Shown here in pieces: positions 1 through 8,769 of a stretch of 64,000 nt of DNA; positions within the stretch are counted from its first letter, which is position 1, and each line of letters begins with the position of its first letter. The stretch lies in assembly GCA_037446355.1 (NCBI GenBank), contig JBBIIT010000012.1, positions 1-64,000 of the forward strand, read 5' to 3'. Made by a program: the position numbers and the translations under genes. The notes under the pieces are model-generated. The model saw only the letters and a program-made list of their open reading frames with translations. It ran no database searches and was not told the DNA's origin. This DNA comes from Roseiarcus sp037446355. Its GTDB lineage: Bacteria; Pseudomonadota; Alphaproteobacteria; Rhizobiales; Beijerinckiaceae.

Positions 1-279
1 TGATGCGCCCGACATCGCCGCGCGCGCGTCGCGCCAGGTGTTGGTCGCCGCGGTCTGCAGATCGGGGCCGCCGTTCCGGCGCTGCCAGAACTTGTAAAAG
101 AGGATCGCGAGGCCAATCGGCCAAAAGACGATAAACCCCAGTACCATCGCGATAAGTTCGAAGGGCGTCCAGCGGCCGCGCCCGCAGGCGCCGCGCCGCC
201 ACGGCGCGTTCGCCCAATCGTCAGCGCCGAATTCGCGCCCGCCGACCGATCCGCCAAAAGCGCTTTGTGCCGTGCTCAT
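1..279 (-). CDS. DUF2852 family small membrane protein (3' end outside window)
   Basis: Ninety-three codons are visible, running off the left edge. The start is the ATG at 279-277, preceded on the minus strand by a GGAGG ribosome site. After a hydrophilic Gly/Arg-rich N-terminus comes WTPFELIAMVLGFIVFWPIG, the single membrane segment and signature of DUF2852, followed by a basic FYKFWQRR stretch that probably faces the cytoplasm. The family is widespread in alphaproteobacteria and has no known function. The gene is divergent from the protease at 463. The family call is good; the stop codon is not in the window. Confidence 0.75.
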   Translation of the reverse strand, partial: MSTAQSAFGGSVGGREFGADDWANAPWRRGACGRGRWTPFELIAMVLGFIVFWPIGLAILFYKFWQRRNGGPDLQTAATNTWRDARAAMSGAS

Positions 280-462
280 CAAGAGCCTCCGTTAAAGCCG
301 CCCTGCGGCTCAATCCGCTTCGGGCGAGCCCGCAAGACATTGGGATCGGCGATTGCGCCCGCAAGTGCATCCACGCGAATTTATTCGGTCGATCGGCCCG
401 CCTTGGCAGAGCGCCGGGGGGGCGCTTATATCGAAACCTCGCGCCCGAGCCGGAGATTCGCC

Positions 463-1869
463 TTGTTTCGCTTCGTTTTAGCCGCCGCTCTGATTTTGAG
501 CTGGATCGTCGGCGCTGGCGCCCAGGCCGTGCAAAAGACGGTTCCGCAGGACGCGGGCGAGTTGCGCCTTTCCTTCGCGCCGGTCGTCAAGAAGGCGCGC
601 CCGGCGGTGGTCAACGTCTATGCCTCGCGCGTCGAGACGATGCCGCGCAATCCCCTGTTCGATGATCCGATCTTTCGCCAGTTCTTCGGCAATCAGGGCC
701 AGAATTCGCGCACCGCGCAATCGCTCGGCTCGGGCGTCATCGTCGATCCCAGCGGCCTCGTCGTCACCAATCATCATGTCATCGAGGGCATGACCAATGT
801 GAAGATCGCGCTCTCCGACCGACGCGAATTCGAGGCCGAGATCGTGCTGCGCGATCCGCGCACGGACCTTGCGGTGCTCAAGATCAAGAGCGACGAGAAA
901 TTCCCGGTGCTGGAACTTGGCGATTCCGACGCGATCGAGGTCGGCGATTTCGTAATCGCCATCGGCAACCCGTTCGGCGTCGGCCAGACCGTGACGCAGG
1001 GCATCGTCTCTGCGCTGGCGCGCACCCAGATCGGCATCAACGATTACGGTTTCTTCATCCAGACCGACGCCGCCATAAATCCGGGCAATTCAGGCGGCGC
1101 GCTGGTCGATCTTTCCGGACGCCTTGTCGGCATCAATTCGGCGATCTATTCGCGTTCAGGCGGCAGCATGGGCATCGGCTTCGCGATACCCGTCAATATG
1201 GTCAAGAGCGTAATTGCGGCGGCCCGCCACGGCGGCGCGACGGTGCGACGGCCCTGGCTCGGGGCGAAACTGCAGAACGTTTCGAAAGACATCGCCGATT
1301 CCATCGGCCTCGACCGGCCCGTCGGCGCGCTTGTCGTCGGCGTCGCGTCGGGTTCGCCGGCGGCCGCGGCCGGATTGAAGCGCGGCGACGTCATCACCGA
1401 GATCGACGGGCGCGCCGTCGACGACGCTCAGGGCGTCGGCTTCCGTCTCGGCGTCAAACCGCTCGGCGGCGTCGCATCGCTCTCGGTGCTGCGGGCGGGC
1501 AAAGTTCTCGTCGCGCCGCTGACCCTCGCCGCCGCGCCGGAAATTCCGCCGCGCGACGCGGTACGGATCAAGGCTCGCTCGCCGTTCGAGGGCGTCGAGG
1601 CCATGAACCTCTCGCCGGCTGTCGCCGAGGAGCTTTCGCTCGAAATCGACCCGGAAAGTCCGATCGAGGGCGTGATCGTCGCCGACGTCGCCGCCAATTC
1701 CCTCGCCGCGCAATTCGGCCTTCGCAAGGACGACATCATCGTCGAAATCAACGGCGAGACAATCAAGACGACGCGCGACCTTGAGCGTGTCACCGCGCGC
1801 CGCTCGTCGATTTGGGATTTATCGATTTCGCGCGGCGGCCAGTTGATCCGCTCGCGCATCGGCGACTGA
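463..1869 (+). CDS. Do/DegP-like periplasmic serine endoprotease
   Basis: Trypsin-fold HtrA protease of the envelope, degrading misfolded periplasmic proteins. The triad is visible as H105 (TNHHV), D135 (RTDLAVLK) and S210 (NPGNSGGAL). Two PDZ domains follow at about 250-340 and 370-465. I start it at the TTG at 463 because GGAG lies 8 bases upstream and the chain then opens with a clean signal peptide ending near GAGAQA. The open frame continues upstream to 265, but that part overlaps the promoter and first codons of the divergent DUF2852 gene and has no ribosome site. The length of 468 residues is usual for DegP/DegQ. It converges with the cytochrome gene, 10 bases apart. Confidence 0.9.
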   Translation: MFRFVLAAALILSWIVGAGAQAVQKTVPQDAGELRLSFAPVVKKARPAVVNVYASRVETMPRNPLFDDPIFRQFFGNQGQNSRTAQSLGSGVIVDPSGLVVTNHHVIEGMTNVKIALSDRREFEAEIVLRDPRTDLAVLKIKSDEKFPVLELGDSDAIEVGDFVIAIGNPFGVGQTVTQGIVSALARTQIGINDYGFFIQTDAAINPGNSGGALVDLSGRLVGINSAIYSRSGGSMGIGFAIPVNMVKSVIAAARHGGATVRRPWLGAKLQNVSKDIADSIGLDRPVGALVVGVASGSPAAAAGLKRGDVITEIDGRAVDDAQGVGFRLGVKPLGGVASLSVLRAGKVLVAPLTLAAAPEIPPRDAVRIKARSPFEGVEAMNLSPAVAEELSLEIDPESPIEGVIVADVAANSLAAQFGLRKDDIIVEINGETIKTTRDLERVTARRSSIWDLSISRGGQLIRSRIGD

Positions 1870-1879
1870 CCGCGAAGAC

Positions 1880-2410
1880 TCACTTCGCCGGCATCGGATT
1901 CGGCAGCTTGGCGAACTCCGAAGGCGGCAGGACGACGGAAACCGCCAGACCCGGCGCCTCGCCCGGTTTGAACGGACCGGGCGCCAGGTTCTTTATCGGC
2001 GGCAACGATTGAAGGTAGGCGGCGACGGCGTCGGCGTCCTCCGGCGTCAAATGCGAAAGCGCAGGCCAGGGCATCACCTCGGACAACACGCGCCCGTCGG
2101 GGCTTTCGCCCCGAGTGATCGCGGCGACGATCTGAGCCTTGGACCAGCGTCCAAGACCGGTCTCGGGATCGGGCGTCAGGTTGCCGCCGACCCAGACGCC
2201 GGAAGCGGGATCGCCGAAGCCGACATCTGAACCGGCGAGGCGCCGCGCCGTGTCGGGGGCGCCCATCAGCGCGCCCGGCGTGTGGCAATCGTTGCAGCCC
2301 GCGATGGTGACGAGATAGCGGCCGCGATCGAGAGCGCCGTCGCCGGCCAGAACCGCTGAAAAATTCATGGTCGCGACAACCGCGACCAAAATTATACCGA
2401 TGCGGCGCAT
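1880..2410 (-). CDS. Secreted c-type cytochrome
   Basis: Small class I cytochrome c of 176 residues, expected in the periplasm as an electron carrier. It has an N-terminal signal peptide (MRRIGIILVAVVATMNFSAVLA), one haem attachment site CNDCH about 35 residues in, and a likely methionine ligand in a C-terminal EVMPWPALS segment. The start is the ATG at 2410-2408, with AGAGGA upstream; a longer frame to 2467 would bury the signal peptide. It lies 81 bases downstream of the parA-like gene on the same strand and may be read from it. The redox partner is unknown. Confidence 0.82.
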   Translation of the reverse strand: MRRIGIILVAVVATMNFSAVLAGDGALDRGRYLVTIAGCNDCHTPGALMGAPDTARRLAGSDVGFGDPASGVWVGGNLTPDPETGLGRWSKAQIVAAITRGESPDGRVLSEVMPWPALSHLTPEDADAVAAYLQSLPPIKNLAPGPFKPGEAPGLAVSVVLPPSEFAKLPNPMPAK

Positions 2411-2491
2411 AGCGTCCTCTGGGGAACGTCTGCGACGCATCCTTTCAAAATCGCGACGGACTGACAATCGCTCTCGTCCGGCGCGTTTCGC

Positions 2492-3154
2492 TCAGGCCGC
2501 CTTGCGGGCCGGCGCGGCCTTCGCCGGCTTGCCGCGCGCCAGGCGACGCTTCAGTGAAGCCCAGAGGGTGCGCATTTCCTGCGCGGCGGCGCCGTGCGGG
2601 TTGATCTCGGTGACGCCCCAGCCGTGGCGGGCTGCTTCCTGATAATCAACCCGGCTGAGAACCAGCGGCGAGATCAGGCCGCCCATCGCCTCGAGCGCGG
2701 CGACCCCGTCGTCGACGCGCGCCGATTGTTGGGCGGGGGGGCATTGGTTGAGCAGGAATACATAATCGCTGCGGGTCTCTTTCAGCGCCGCGCGGGTCTG
2801 CGCGCTCGCCCAGAGGTCGAAGACGCTCGGGCGCGAGGGAATGACATTGAGATCGGCCGCCTTCATCGCCGCGCTCGAAGCTGCGCCATCAGCGCCGGGC
2901 GTGTCGAGAATGGCGAGCGTGAAACCCTTCTTGGCGAGGCCGTCGAGCAGCGCCGCCAACTTGGGCGCCGAACCGGCGATGACCGGAACATCGTCGAGCC
3001 CGCGGGTCTTCGACCAGGTCATCAATGTCGCCTGCGGGTCCATATCGATGACGCAGACGCGCTCGCCGTTCTCGAGCGCGGCCACCGCGAGCGAGGACGC
3101 CAAAGTGCTTTTTCCGGAGCCGCCTTTTTGTGTGACGAAAGAAACCGTTCGCAT
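2492..3154 (-). CDS. Orphan ParA-family P-loop ATPase
   Basis: ParA/MinD-type ATPase of 220 residues. The deviant Walker A KGGSGKST with its signature lysine is at about 10-17, and IDMDPQAT marks the Walker A' aspartates. The C-terminus is a basic Lys/Ala tail. There is no parB partner and no origin nearby, so this is not the chromosomal parAB pair; it resembles stand-alone ParA proteins that position cargo on the nucleoid. It lacks the MipZ signature as I know it. The start ATG is at 3154-3152. Two CtrA-type 8-mers lie 50-100 bases upstream, suggesting cell-cycle control. The cargo is unknown. Confidence 0.8.
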   Translation of the reverse strand: MRTVSFVTQKGGSGKSTLASSLAVAALENGERVCVIDMDPQATLMTWSKTRGLDDVPVIAGSAPKLAALLDGLAKKGFTLAILDTPGADGAASSAAMKAADLNVIPSRPSVFDLWASAQTRAALKETRSDYVFLLNQCPPAQQSARVDDGVAALEAMGGLISPLVLSRVDYQEAARHGWGVTEINPHGAAAQEMRTLWASLKRRLARGKPAKAAPARKAA

Positions 3155-3206
3155 GAAATCCGCCCCTTTTTTCCTAGCGCCCCGGGTCGAATCGACGGCC
3201 GGGACA

Positions 3207-3249
3207 ATGGTTAAGAATTACCCTCCTTGTGTGCGGCGAATATGGTTAA
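3207..3249 (-). promoter_or_regulatory. Pair of CtrA-type boxes upstream of parA-like gene
   Basis: ATGGTTAA, the exact reverse complement of the CtrA 8-mer TTAACCAT, occurs at 3207-3214 and again at 3242-3249. These lie 53 and 88 bases ahead of the ATPase start codon, in the only AT-rich gap of this region. In alphaproteobacteria CtrA binds such boxes. Binding here is inferred. Confidence 0.45.
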
Positions 3250-3310
3250 CAAATAGTAAGCGAACGTTGTTTGAATCTTAATATTTCCAATTTGTGAACA
3301 CGCGCGCGCC

Positions 3311-3559
3311 TCATTCCGCATCGAGCGGCGCGACGCCTTTGGGCTTGCCGTCTGCGGACAGCGTGATTTTCTCGATGCGCATTTCCGCGTTCTTCAGCAA
3401 CGCGTCGCAGTGGACCTTGAGCGCCTCGCCGCGCTCATACAACTTGATCGATTCTTCGAGCGCGACGGCCCCCTTCTCGAGCCGATCGACGATCGACTCG
3501 AGTTCGGCGAGCGCGGCTTCGAACGGCATCTTGGCGATTTCGGCGGGCTTCTCGGTCAC
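3311..3559 (-). CDS. xseB: Exodeoxyribonuclease VII small subunit
   Basis: XseB joins XseA to form exonuclease VII, which degrades single-stranded DNA. The 82-residue all-helical chain carries the family core MPFEAALAELESIVDRLEKG near residue 12, then LEESIKLYERGEALKVHCDALL and the closing AEMRIEKI. The start is the GTG at 3559-3557, with AGGAA 7 bases upstream; a longer frame to 3754 is only antisense read-through into the Lrp gene. It sits 34 bases downstream of the Lrp regulator. The xseA gene is not in the window. Confidence 0.9.
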   Translation of the reverse strand: MTEKPAEIAKMPFEAALAELESIVDRLEKGAVALEESIKLYERGEALKVHCDALLKNAEMRIEKITLSADGKPKGVAPLDAE

Positions 3560-3593
3560 GGCGAATTCCTCTCTTATCCGGATACTGCCGCGC

Positions 3594-4061
3594 TCAAACC
3601 GGCAGCGCGGTCGTCTTCTTGACGGTTCTGAGCGCCAGCGTCGACTGCACGCGCGAAACGCCGGGAAGCTGGGTGAGAATATCCGTATGGATGCGCTCAA
3701 AATCGCGCGCGTCGCGAAACGCCACCCGCAGCAAATAATCGGCGGAGCCCGCAAGCAGATAGCACTCGATGATCTCGGGGTGACGACGCACGTCCTGCTC
3801 GAAACGATCGAGCGTCGCGCGGCCCTGCTGATCGAGCGTCACCGAGACATAGGCCGCTCCGGCCAATCCCGCCGCGACCGGATCGAGCAGCATCACATAG
3901 CCGGCGATCAGGCCGCTTTCCTCGAGCATACGAACGCGGCGCAGGCACGCGGAGGGCGAGAGGTGCACTTTGTCGGCGAGTTCGACGTTGGAAAGGCGGC
4001 CGTCGTGCATCAGCGCGCGCAGGATCGCCCGGTCACGGTCGTCGATCTCGTCAATGCGCAT
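3594..4061 (-). CDS. Lrp/AsnC-family regulator of ald (AldR-like)
   Basis: Transcription factor of 155 residues. The N-terminal winged helix-turn-helix (DRAILRALMHDGRLSNVELADKVHLS...) spans about 6-60, and the RAM effector domain follows from about 70. The start is the ATG at 4061-4059, with GAGGAA just upstream. It is divergent from ald across a 125-base gap containing a perfect 17-bp palindrome. This arrangement is typical of AldR/BkdR-type proteins that activate alanine dehydrogenase in response to alanine. The role is inferred from family and neighbourhood. Confidence 0.88.
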   Translation of the reverse strand: MRIDEIDDRDRAILRALMHDGRLSNVELADKVHLSPSACLRRVRMLEESGLIAGYVMLLDPVAAGLAGAAYVSVTLDQQGRATLDRFEQDVRRHPEIIECYLLAGSADYLLRVAFRDARDFERIHTDILTQLPGVSRVQSTLALRTVKKTTALPV

Positions 4062-4085
4062 AAAATTCCTCGTTCGACCCAGACC

Positions 4086-4102
4086 TTCGCATAACATGCG
4101 AA
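4086..4102. promoter_or_regulatory. Probable Lrp/AldR operator
   Basis: TTCGCAT-AAC-ATGCGAA is a perfect 7-3-7 palindrome placed between the divergent Lrp-type regulator and ald, 84 bases ahead of the ald start. Lrp-family dimers bind such inverted repeats, so this is the best candidate operator. Confidence 0.55.
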
Positions 4103-4186
4103 TATCCGACGATCCAGACCGCAAATCGGCGGGACATTTCGTCACGATCGCGGGAAGCTAAGGAAATAAAACTTCAGGAGGTCTCG

Positions 4187-5302
4187 ATGCTGGTCGGCGT
4201 TCCCAAGGAAATCAAGGACAACGAATTTCGCGTCGGCTTGACGCCCGTCTCGGTCGCCGAACTCACCCACCACGGTCACCAGGTAATCGTCGAAACTTCG
4301 GCCGGAATCGGCTCAGGTCTCTCGGACGCCGAATATGTCGCGGCCGGCGCGAAAATCGTCGCGACGCCCGGCGAAATCTTTTCCCGCGCCGAAATGGTCG
4401 TGAAGGTCAAGGAGCCACTGACCCTTGAGCGCAAGCAGCTTCGCCGCGGCCAGATTCTCTTCACTTATCTGCACCTCGCGCCCGACCTGCCGCAGACGCA
4501 GGAGTTGATCGACAGCGGCGCCACCTGCATCGCCTACGAGACCGTCACCTCGCCACACGGCGGCCTGCCGCTGCTGACGCCGATGTCCGAAGTCGCGGGC
4601 CGGCTCGCGCCGCAGGTCGGCGCCCATGCGCTCGAAAAGGCGCAGGGCGGACGCGGCGTGCTGCTGGGCGGCGTGCCCGGCGTCGCGGCGGCCGAAGTCG
4701 TCGTGCTCGGCGGCGGCGTTTCCGGAACCCACGCCGCGACCATCGCGCTCGGCATGGGCGCCAATGTCACCGTCGTCGACAAGTCGAACGAGACCCTGCG
4801 CCGCCTCTCCGCCCAGTTCGGGACCGGCGTGCGCACGATCTATTCGACCCGCGCAGCGGTCGCCGAACTCGTCAAGCGCGCCGATCTCGTGATCGGCTGC
4901 GTGCTGGTGCCCGGCGCCGCGGCGCCCAAACTCATCACCCGCGCGATGCTGCCGACGATGAAGCCCGGCGCCGTCATCGTCGATGTCGCCATCGATCAGG
5001 GCGGCTGCTGCGAAACCTCAAAAGCGACGACGCATTCAAATCCTACTTATGTCGTCGACGGCGTGGTGCATTATTGCGTCGCCAATATGCCGGGCGCGGT
5101 CGCGCGCACCTCGACTTTCGCGCTCAATAACGCGACTTTGCCGTTCGCGCTCGCCATCGCCGACAAGGGCTGGAAGCCGGCGCTGAAAGAGGACGTGCAT
5201 CTGCGCAATGGCCTCAATGTCCATGATGGCAAGCTCACTTGCGCTCCAGTCGCCGAGGCGCACGGGATGAAATACGTCTCGGCCGAAAGCGTGATCGGCT
5301 GA
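4187..5302 (+). CDS. ald: Alanine dehydrogenase
   Basis: Converts L-alanine, NAD+ and water to pyruvate, ammonium and NADH in the cytoplasm, in alanine catabolism or nitrogen assimilation. At 371 residues it has the usual length. It opens with MLVGVPKEIKDNEFRVGLTP, has VKVKEPL (pyruvate-binding lysine) near 75 and the catalytic histidine in TYLHLAPDL near 96. The NAD fold VVVLGGGVSG begins near 170. The ATG follows AGGAGGTCTCG, a very strong ribosome site. It is divergent from the Lrp-type regulator and converges with the wall hydrolase. Confidence 0.95.
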   Translation: MLVGVPKEIKDNEFRVGLTPVSVAELTHHGHQVIVETSAGIGSGLSDAEYVAAGAKIVATPGEIFSRAEMVVKVKEPLTLERKQLRRGQILFTYLHLAPDLPQTQELIDSGATCIAYETVTSPHGGLPLLTPMSEVAGRLAPQVGAHALEKAQGGRGVLLGGVPGVAAAEVVVLGGGVSGTHAATIALGMGANVTVVDKSNETLRRLSAQFGTGVRTIYSTRAAVAELVKRADLVIGCVLVPGAAAPKLITRAMLPTMKPGAVIVDVAIDQGGCCETSKATTHSNPTYVVDGVVHYCVANMPGAVARTSTFALNNATLPFALAIADKGWKPALKEDVHLRNGLNVHDGKLTCAPVAEAHGMKYVSAESVIG

Positions 5303-5308
5303 AACCGA

Positions 5309-5339
5309 AGCGGGCGCGATCGGGCGATCGTCGCCCGCT
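5309..5339. terminator. Hairpin between convergent ald and wall hydrolase genes
   Basis: AGCGGGCG (5309-5316) pairs perfectly with CGCCCGCT (5332-5339), and the loop itself contains CGATCG/CGATCG. It sits between two convergent stop codons, so it could end transcription both ways, but neither side has a T-tract. Confidence 0.3.
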
Positions 5340-6492
5340 ACTTCGCCGAGGCCTGCTGCAACGGCGGCAGGTCGCCGCGCCCGTTCAGCGCGCCCGGCGC
5401 CCAGTTGAGACCGACCCGCATCTGATAGAAAACGTGCATTCCGATCTTGTCGACCCGTTTCAACGAGGGCGCCCAGAACGGATAGACGTAAGTCGCGTGA
5501 TAGTTGAGCGCCTCGACGAGCTTGGGATTGTAGTTGACGCCCTTGACGACTTCGTCGGCGATGCGAGTCGCCACCGCCCAAGCGCCCGGCTCCTCGATGC
5601 GAAGCGATTTGCCTTCGCACGCGAAAGAGAACTGACAGGCGAACGGTCGATTGCGATCCTGATAGACGACGCCGCAGACGTCGGTTGGGAAGATGCCGCT
5701 ACGCACGCGGTTCAACACGACTTGCGCCACCGCCGCTTGTCCCGCCTCCGGCTCGCTGCGAGACTCGAAATAGACCGCTTCGGCCAGGCACCGCATCTGC
5801 CGGGGCGAATCCTTGGCGTCGATGAACGCGGCGTAATTGGGCTTCGCGTCGACTTCGAACTTCGCGGCGACCGTGACCGGGGCGGGTTTGGCGGTCGCGA
5901 TCCGCAGCTTGCCGTCGCTCGGCGTCGGCGTCGATGAGGCGAGCGCCGCTTCCAGCGCAATCCCCGGCGTGGCGCCATCGCTGAAGGCGAGCGGCGGGCG
6001 CGCTTCCGCGCCGGGGCGCGCGGGACTGCGCGATTCCTCGGGCCAGTCGACCTCGTCGTCGCGAGAGGCGACTTCAGCCTGAGGGCGCGCGCGCGCGTCG
6101 AGGCCGGGACGCAGCACGATAAAAGGATCGCCCTTGCGCTCGCGCTCGACGACGGGAAAGCCCGCGCGCGCCGCCTTCAAAGTCTTGTTGGGCTCGATTT
6201 CGTCGGCGACGGCGTTGAGATCCTCGGGCGCTCCGATCGCGAGACGGGCCGGGATCAGCAGGGGATCGGCGCCGATGGGGCGAAACGCCGCCGCGTCGAG
6301 CGCCTCGCGCGCGGGAGAAAGTCGATTGGCGCCGTTGCGCGCGATCTGGCCGCCGCCGCCGCCGAGGTCTTCGCCGGCCTGGGCGGTGATCGACACGAGC
6401 AAGCCGAGCGCGATACCCCACGGCGCGACCGTCGATCCGGCCCAAGCGATACGCGATCCACCCATACGCAACCCACGCCGGAAGGGAAACAA
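5338..6492 (-). CDS. SleB-type cell wall hydrolase (Hydrolase_2)
   Basis: Predicted exported peptidoglycan hydrolase of 384 residues. A signal or anchor segment (PWGIALGLLVSITAQAG) near 30 is followed by about 190 low-complexity, Pro/Arg/Ala-rich residues. The Hydrolase_2 domain starts at C235 (CLAEAVYFESR, catalytic Glu at 238) and includes AQVVLNRVRSG and ACQFSFACEG. The family includes spore-cortex lytic SleB, but alphaproteobacterial members serve growing cells. The start may be at 6492 or at the ATG nine codons in; neither has a clear ribosome site. Confidence 0.85.
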   Translation of the reverse strand: MFPFRRGLRMGGSRIAWAGSTVAPWGIALGLLVSITAQAGEDLGGGGGQIARNGANRLSPAREALDAAAFRPIGADPLLIPARLAIGAPEDLNAVADEIEPNKTLKAARAGFPVVERERKGDPFIVLRPGLDARARPQAEVASRDDEVDWPEESRSPARPGAEARPPLAFSDGATPGIALEAALASSTPTPSDGKLRIATAKPAPVTVAAKFEVDAKPNYAAFIDAKDSPRQMRCLAEAVYFESRSEPEAGQAAVAQVVLNRVRSGIFPTDVCGVVYQDRNRPFACQFSFACEGKSLRIEEPGAWAVATRIADEVVKGVNYNPKLVEALNYHATYVYPFWAPSLKRVDKIGMHVFYQMRVGLNWAPGALNGRGDLPPLQQASAK

Positions 6493-6610
6493 CCGCCCGG
6501 CCGGCGCCCGCGCTCCGACCGATTTCTAACGATTTCCTTTGTCCTCTCTTAAGGTTGCCCCGACGTTACCAGGCGCCGCCGGAGGCTGTCCCGCTATGAG
6601 GCGCCCGCGC

Positions 6611-7174
6611 TCAGAAGGTCGGCGGAGTGCAGGCGGAGACGATGACGAGATCGACGTCACCGGCGTTGCGGAAAGCGTGGGGACGGCGGCTGTCGAAACA
6701 ATAGGCGTCGCCCGCGCCAAGTTCGTAGCGCCGCCCGTCGACGTCGAGCGCAAGTCGCCCCTTGATGACGAGCCCCGCCTCCTCGCCCTGATGCGAGAGC
6801 ATCTTCGCGCCCGAGCGGGCGCCCGGCTTGTAGCGCTCGTGGATCATCTGCAAGGCGCGACCCTTCAGATTGGCGCCGACCTGGCGATAGGAGACGGCGC
6901 CGCCAGCGATCTCCGTCAATGCGCCGGCGCGGAAGACGACCTGCTCGCCCGTCGGCTCTGGCGTGGAAAAGAAATCGGCAATGCTGACGCCGAGCGCGGC
7001 CAACACGTGCCGAAGCGCCGAAACCGAGGGGCTGACGCGGTCGGCTTCGATCATCGAGATCGTGGCGTTGGAAACCTCTGCGCGGCGCGCGAGTTCGCGT
7101 TGCGAAAGCTTGGCGTGTACGCGCAAGGCGCGCAGCCGCTGGCCGATTTCGAGATCGCCGGGCGAAGCGTTCAT
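6611..7174 (-). CDS. XRE-family regulator with cupin sensor domain
   Basis: Transcription factor of 187 residues. The N-terminal HTH_3 domain at 10-65 (LSQRELARRAEVSNATISMI) is joined to a C-terminal cupin at about 105-185 (HQGEEAGLVIKGRLALDVDG). This is the PuuR-type layout seen in regulators of polyamine and amino-acid catabolism. The start is the ATG at 7174-7172; upstream codons in the same frame lie in the divergent promoter. It faces the aminotransferase at 7273 across 98 bases and probably controls it. GTTCAG is repeated in that gap, but no clear operator is seen. Confidence 0.85.
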   Translation of the reverse strand: MNASPGDLEIGQRLRALRVHAKLSQRELARRAEVSNATISMIEADRVSPSVSALRHVLAALGVSIADFFSTPEPTGEQVVFRAGALTEIAGGAVSYRQVGANLKGRALQMIHERYKPGARSGAKMLSHQGEEAGLVIKGRLALDVDGRRYELGAGDAYCFDSRRPHAFRNAGDVDLVIVSACTPPTF

Positions 7175-7272
7175 GCGTTCAGTATTTAGAACACCGCAAA
7201 CACGACCACAACTGGACAAGCCCTAGTGCGAGAGGCATTGTTCAGAAAACTAATCACCGGAGGAGTCCCCCC

Positions 7273-8610
7273 ATGCATAACGCCGCCGCGCGCGCCGAAG
7301 TTCCGAACGATCTGGCCGCGTTCTGGCTGCCCTTCACGCCCAACCGCGCTTTCAAGAAACGCCCGCGGTTGATCTCGCGCTCGAAGGACATGCACTACTA
7401 CACGCCCGAGGGGCGCGAGATTCTCGACGCCACGGCGGCGCTCTGGTGCTGCAACGCCGGTCACAACCGCAAGCCCATCGTCGAGGCGATCCAGCGCCAG
7501 GCGGCCGAACTCGATTTCACGCCGACGTTTCAGTTCGCGCATCCCCAGGCGTTCCAGCTCTCCTCGCGCATCGCCGAACTCGCGCCCGGCGATCTCGATC
7601 ATGTGTTCTTCACCAATTCGGGCTCCGAGGCGGCCGACACCGCGCTGAAGATCGCCATCGCCTATCACAACATACGCGGCCACGGCTCGCGCCAGCGCCT
7701 CATCGGGCGCGAGCGCGGCTATCACGGCGTCGGTTTCGGCGGCATCTCGGTCGGCGGCATGGTCAATAACCGCAAGTTCTTCGGTTCGCTGCTCGCGGGC
7801 GTTGACCACCTGCCGTCAACCTACAACCGCGAGCATCAGGCCTTCACCAAGGGTGAGCCGGAATGGGGCGGGCATCTCGCCGACGCCCTCGAAGGGATCG
7901 TCGGACTGCACGACGCCTCGACCATCGCCGCCGTGATCGTCGAGCCGATGGCGGGATCGACCGGCGTGTTGCCGGCGCCCAAAGGTTATTTGAAGCGCCT
8001 GCGCGAAATCTGCGACAGATATGGCATCCTGCTGATCTTCGACGAGGTCATCACCGGATTCGGTCGTCTCGGCTTCGCCTTCGCAGCCGAGCGTTACGGC
8101 GTGATTCCCGACATGATCACCTTCGCCAAGGGCGTCACTTCGGGCACGGTGCCGATGGGCGGCGTGATCGTGCGCAAGCCCATCCACGACGCTTTCATGA
8201 CCGGGCCGGAACATGCGATCGAACTGTTCCACGGCTACACCTATTCCGGCCATCCGCTCGCCTGCGCCGCGAGCCTGGCGACGCTCGACGTCTATCGCGA
8301 CGAAAAACTGTTCGAGCGCGTCAAGACGCTGGAGCCCAAGTGGTGCGACGCGCTGATGACGCTGAAAGGCTTGCCCAATGTCGTCGACATCCGCTGCGTC
8401 GGCCTGACCGGCGCGATCGACCTGGCTTCCATTGCTGGCAGCCCGGGGCTGCGCGGCTATCAGGCGCTCGAATATTCCTTCCACGAGGCGGGCATCATGT
8501 TGCGCATGTCGGGCGACACGATCGAGCTGACTCCGCCCTTCATCATCAGCGAGGATCAGATCGGCGAAATCGTCGACAAAGTGGCGAAGACGATCAAGTC
8601 GGTCGGGTAA
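7273..8610 (+). CDS. Class III omega-amino acid:pyruvate aminotransferase
   Basis: PLP enzyme of 445 residues moving an amino group from an omega-amino acid such as beta-alanine, or another amine, to pyruvate. The PLP-binding lysine is K286 in ITFAKGVTSG. Other family marks are TNSGSEAADTALK near 117, DEVITGFGRLG near 258 and HGYTYSGHPLACAA near 318. The length and the LWCCNAGHN segment fit the beta-alanine-pyruvate aminotransferase branch. GGAGGAG lies ahead of the ATG. The divergent XRE-cupin regulator supports a role in amine or beta-alanine catabolism. The exact donor cannot be read from sequence. Confidence 0.88.
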   Translation: MHNAAARAEVPNDLAAFWLPFTPNRAFKKRPRLISRSKDMHYYTPEGREILDATAALWCCNAGHNRKPIVEAIQRQAAELDFTPTFQFAHPQAFQLSSRIAELAPGDLDHVFFTNSGSEAADTALKIAIAYHNIRGHGSRQRLIGRERGYHGVGFGGISVGGMVNNRKFFGSLLAGVDHLPSTYNREHQAFTKGEPEWGGHLADALEGIVGLHDASTIAAVIVEPMAGSTGVLPAPKGYLKRLREICDRYGILLIFDEVITGFGRLGFAFAAERYGVIPDMITFAKGVTSGTVPMGGVIVRKPIHDAFMTGPEHAIELFHGYTYSGHPLACAASLATLDVYRDEKLFERVKTLEPKWCDALMTLKGLPNVVDIRCVGLTGAIDLASIAGSPGLRGYQALEYSFHEAGIMLRMSGDTIELTPPFIISEDQIGEIVDKVAKTIKSVG

Positions 8611-8620
8611 GTTCACTTCA

Positions 8621-8650
8621 CGCCGGGGGGAGCCAAAGTCTCGCCCGGCG
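8621..8650 (+). terminator. Possible terminator after aminotransferase
   Basis: CGCCGGG (8621-8627) pairs with CCCGGCG (8644-8650) 10 bases after the stop codon, followed by an AT-rich stretch CCTAAATTATTATTTA. There is no pure T-tract, so this is a moderate call. Confidence 0.35.
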
Positions 8651-8769
8651 CCTAAATTATTATTTAGCAGGTAAGCGCCGTCCAACCCGGAATACGGGCT
8701 GGTTCGGCGCGCGAGCGGTTCCTATCTCAATCGCATTGCTCTCATAAATCACTTACGCTGGAGCGTGCG

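Noticed and set aside
265..462. N-terminal 66-codon extension of the Do-type protease.
   Set aside because: It overlaps the start and promoter of the divergent DUF2852 gene, has no ribosome site and would bury the signal peptide.
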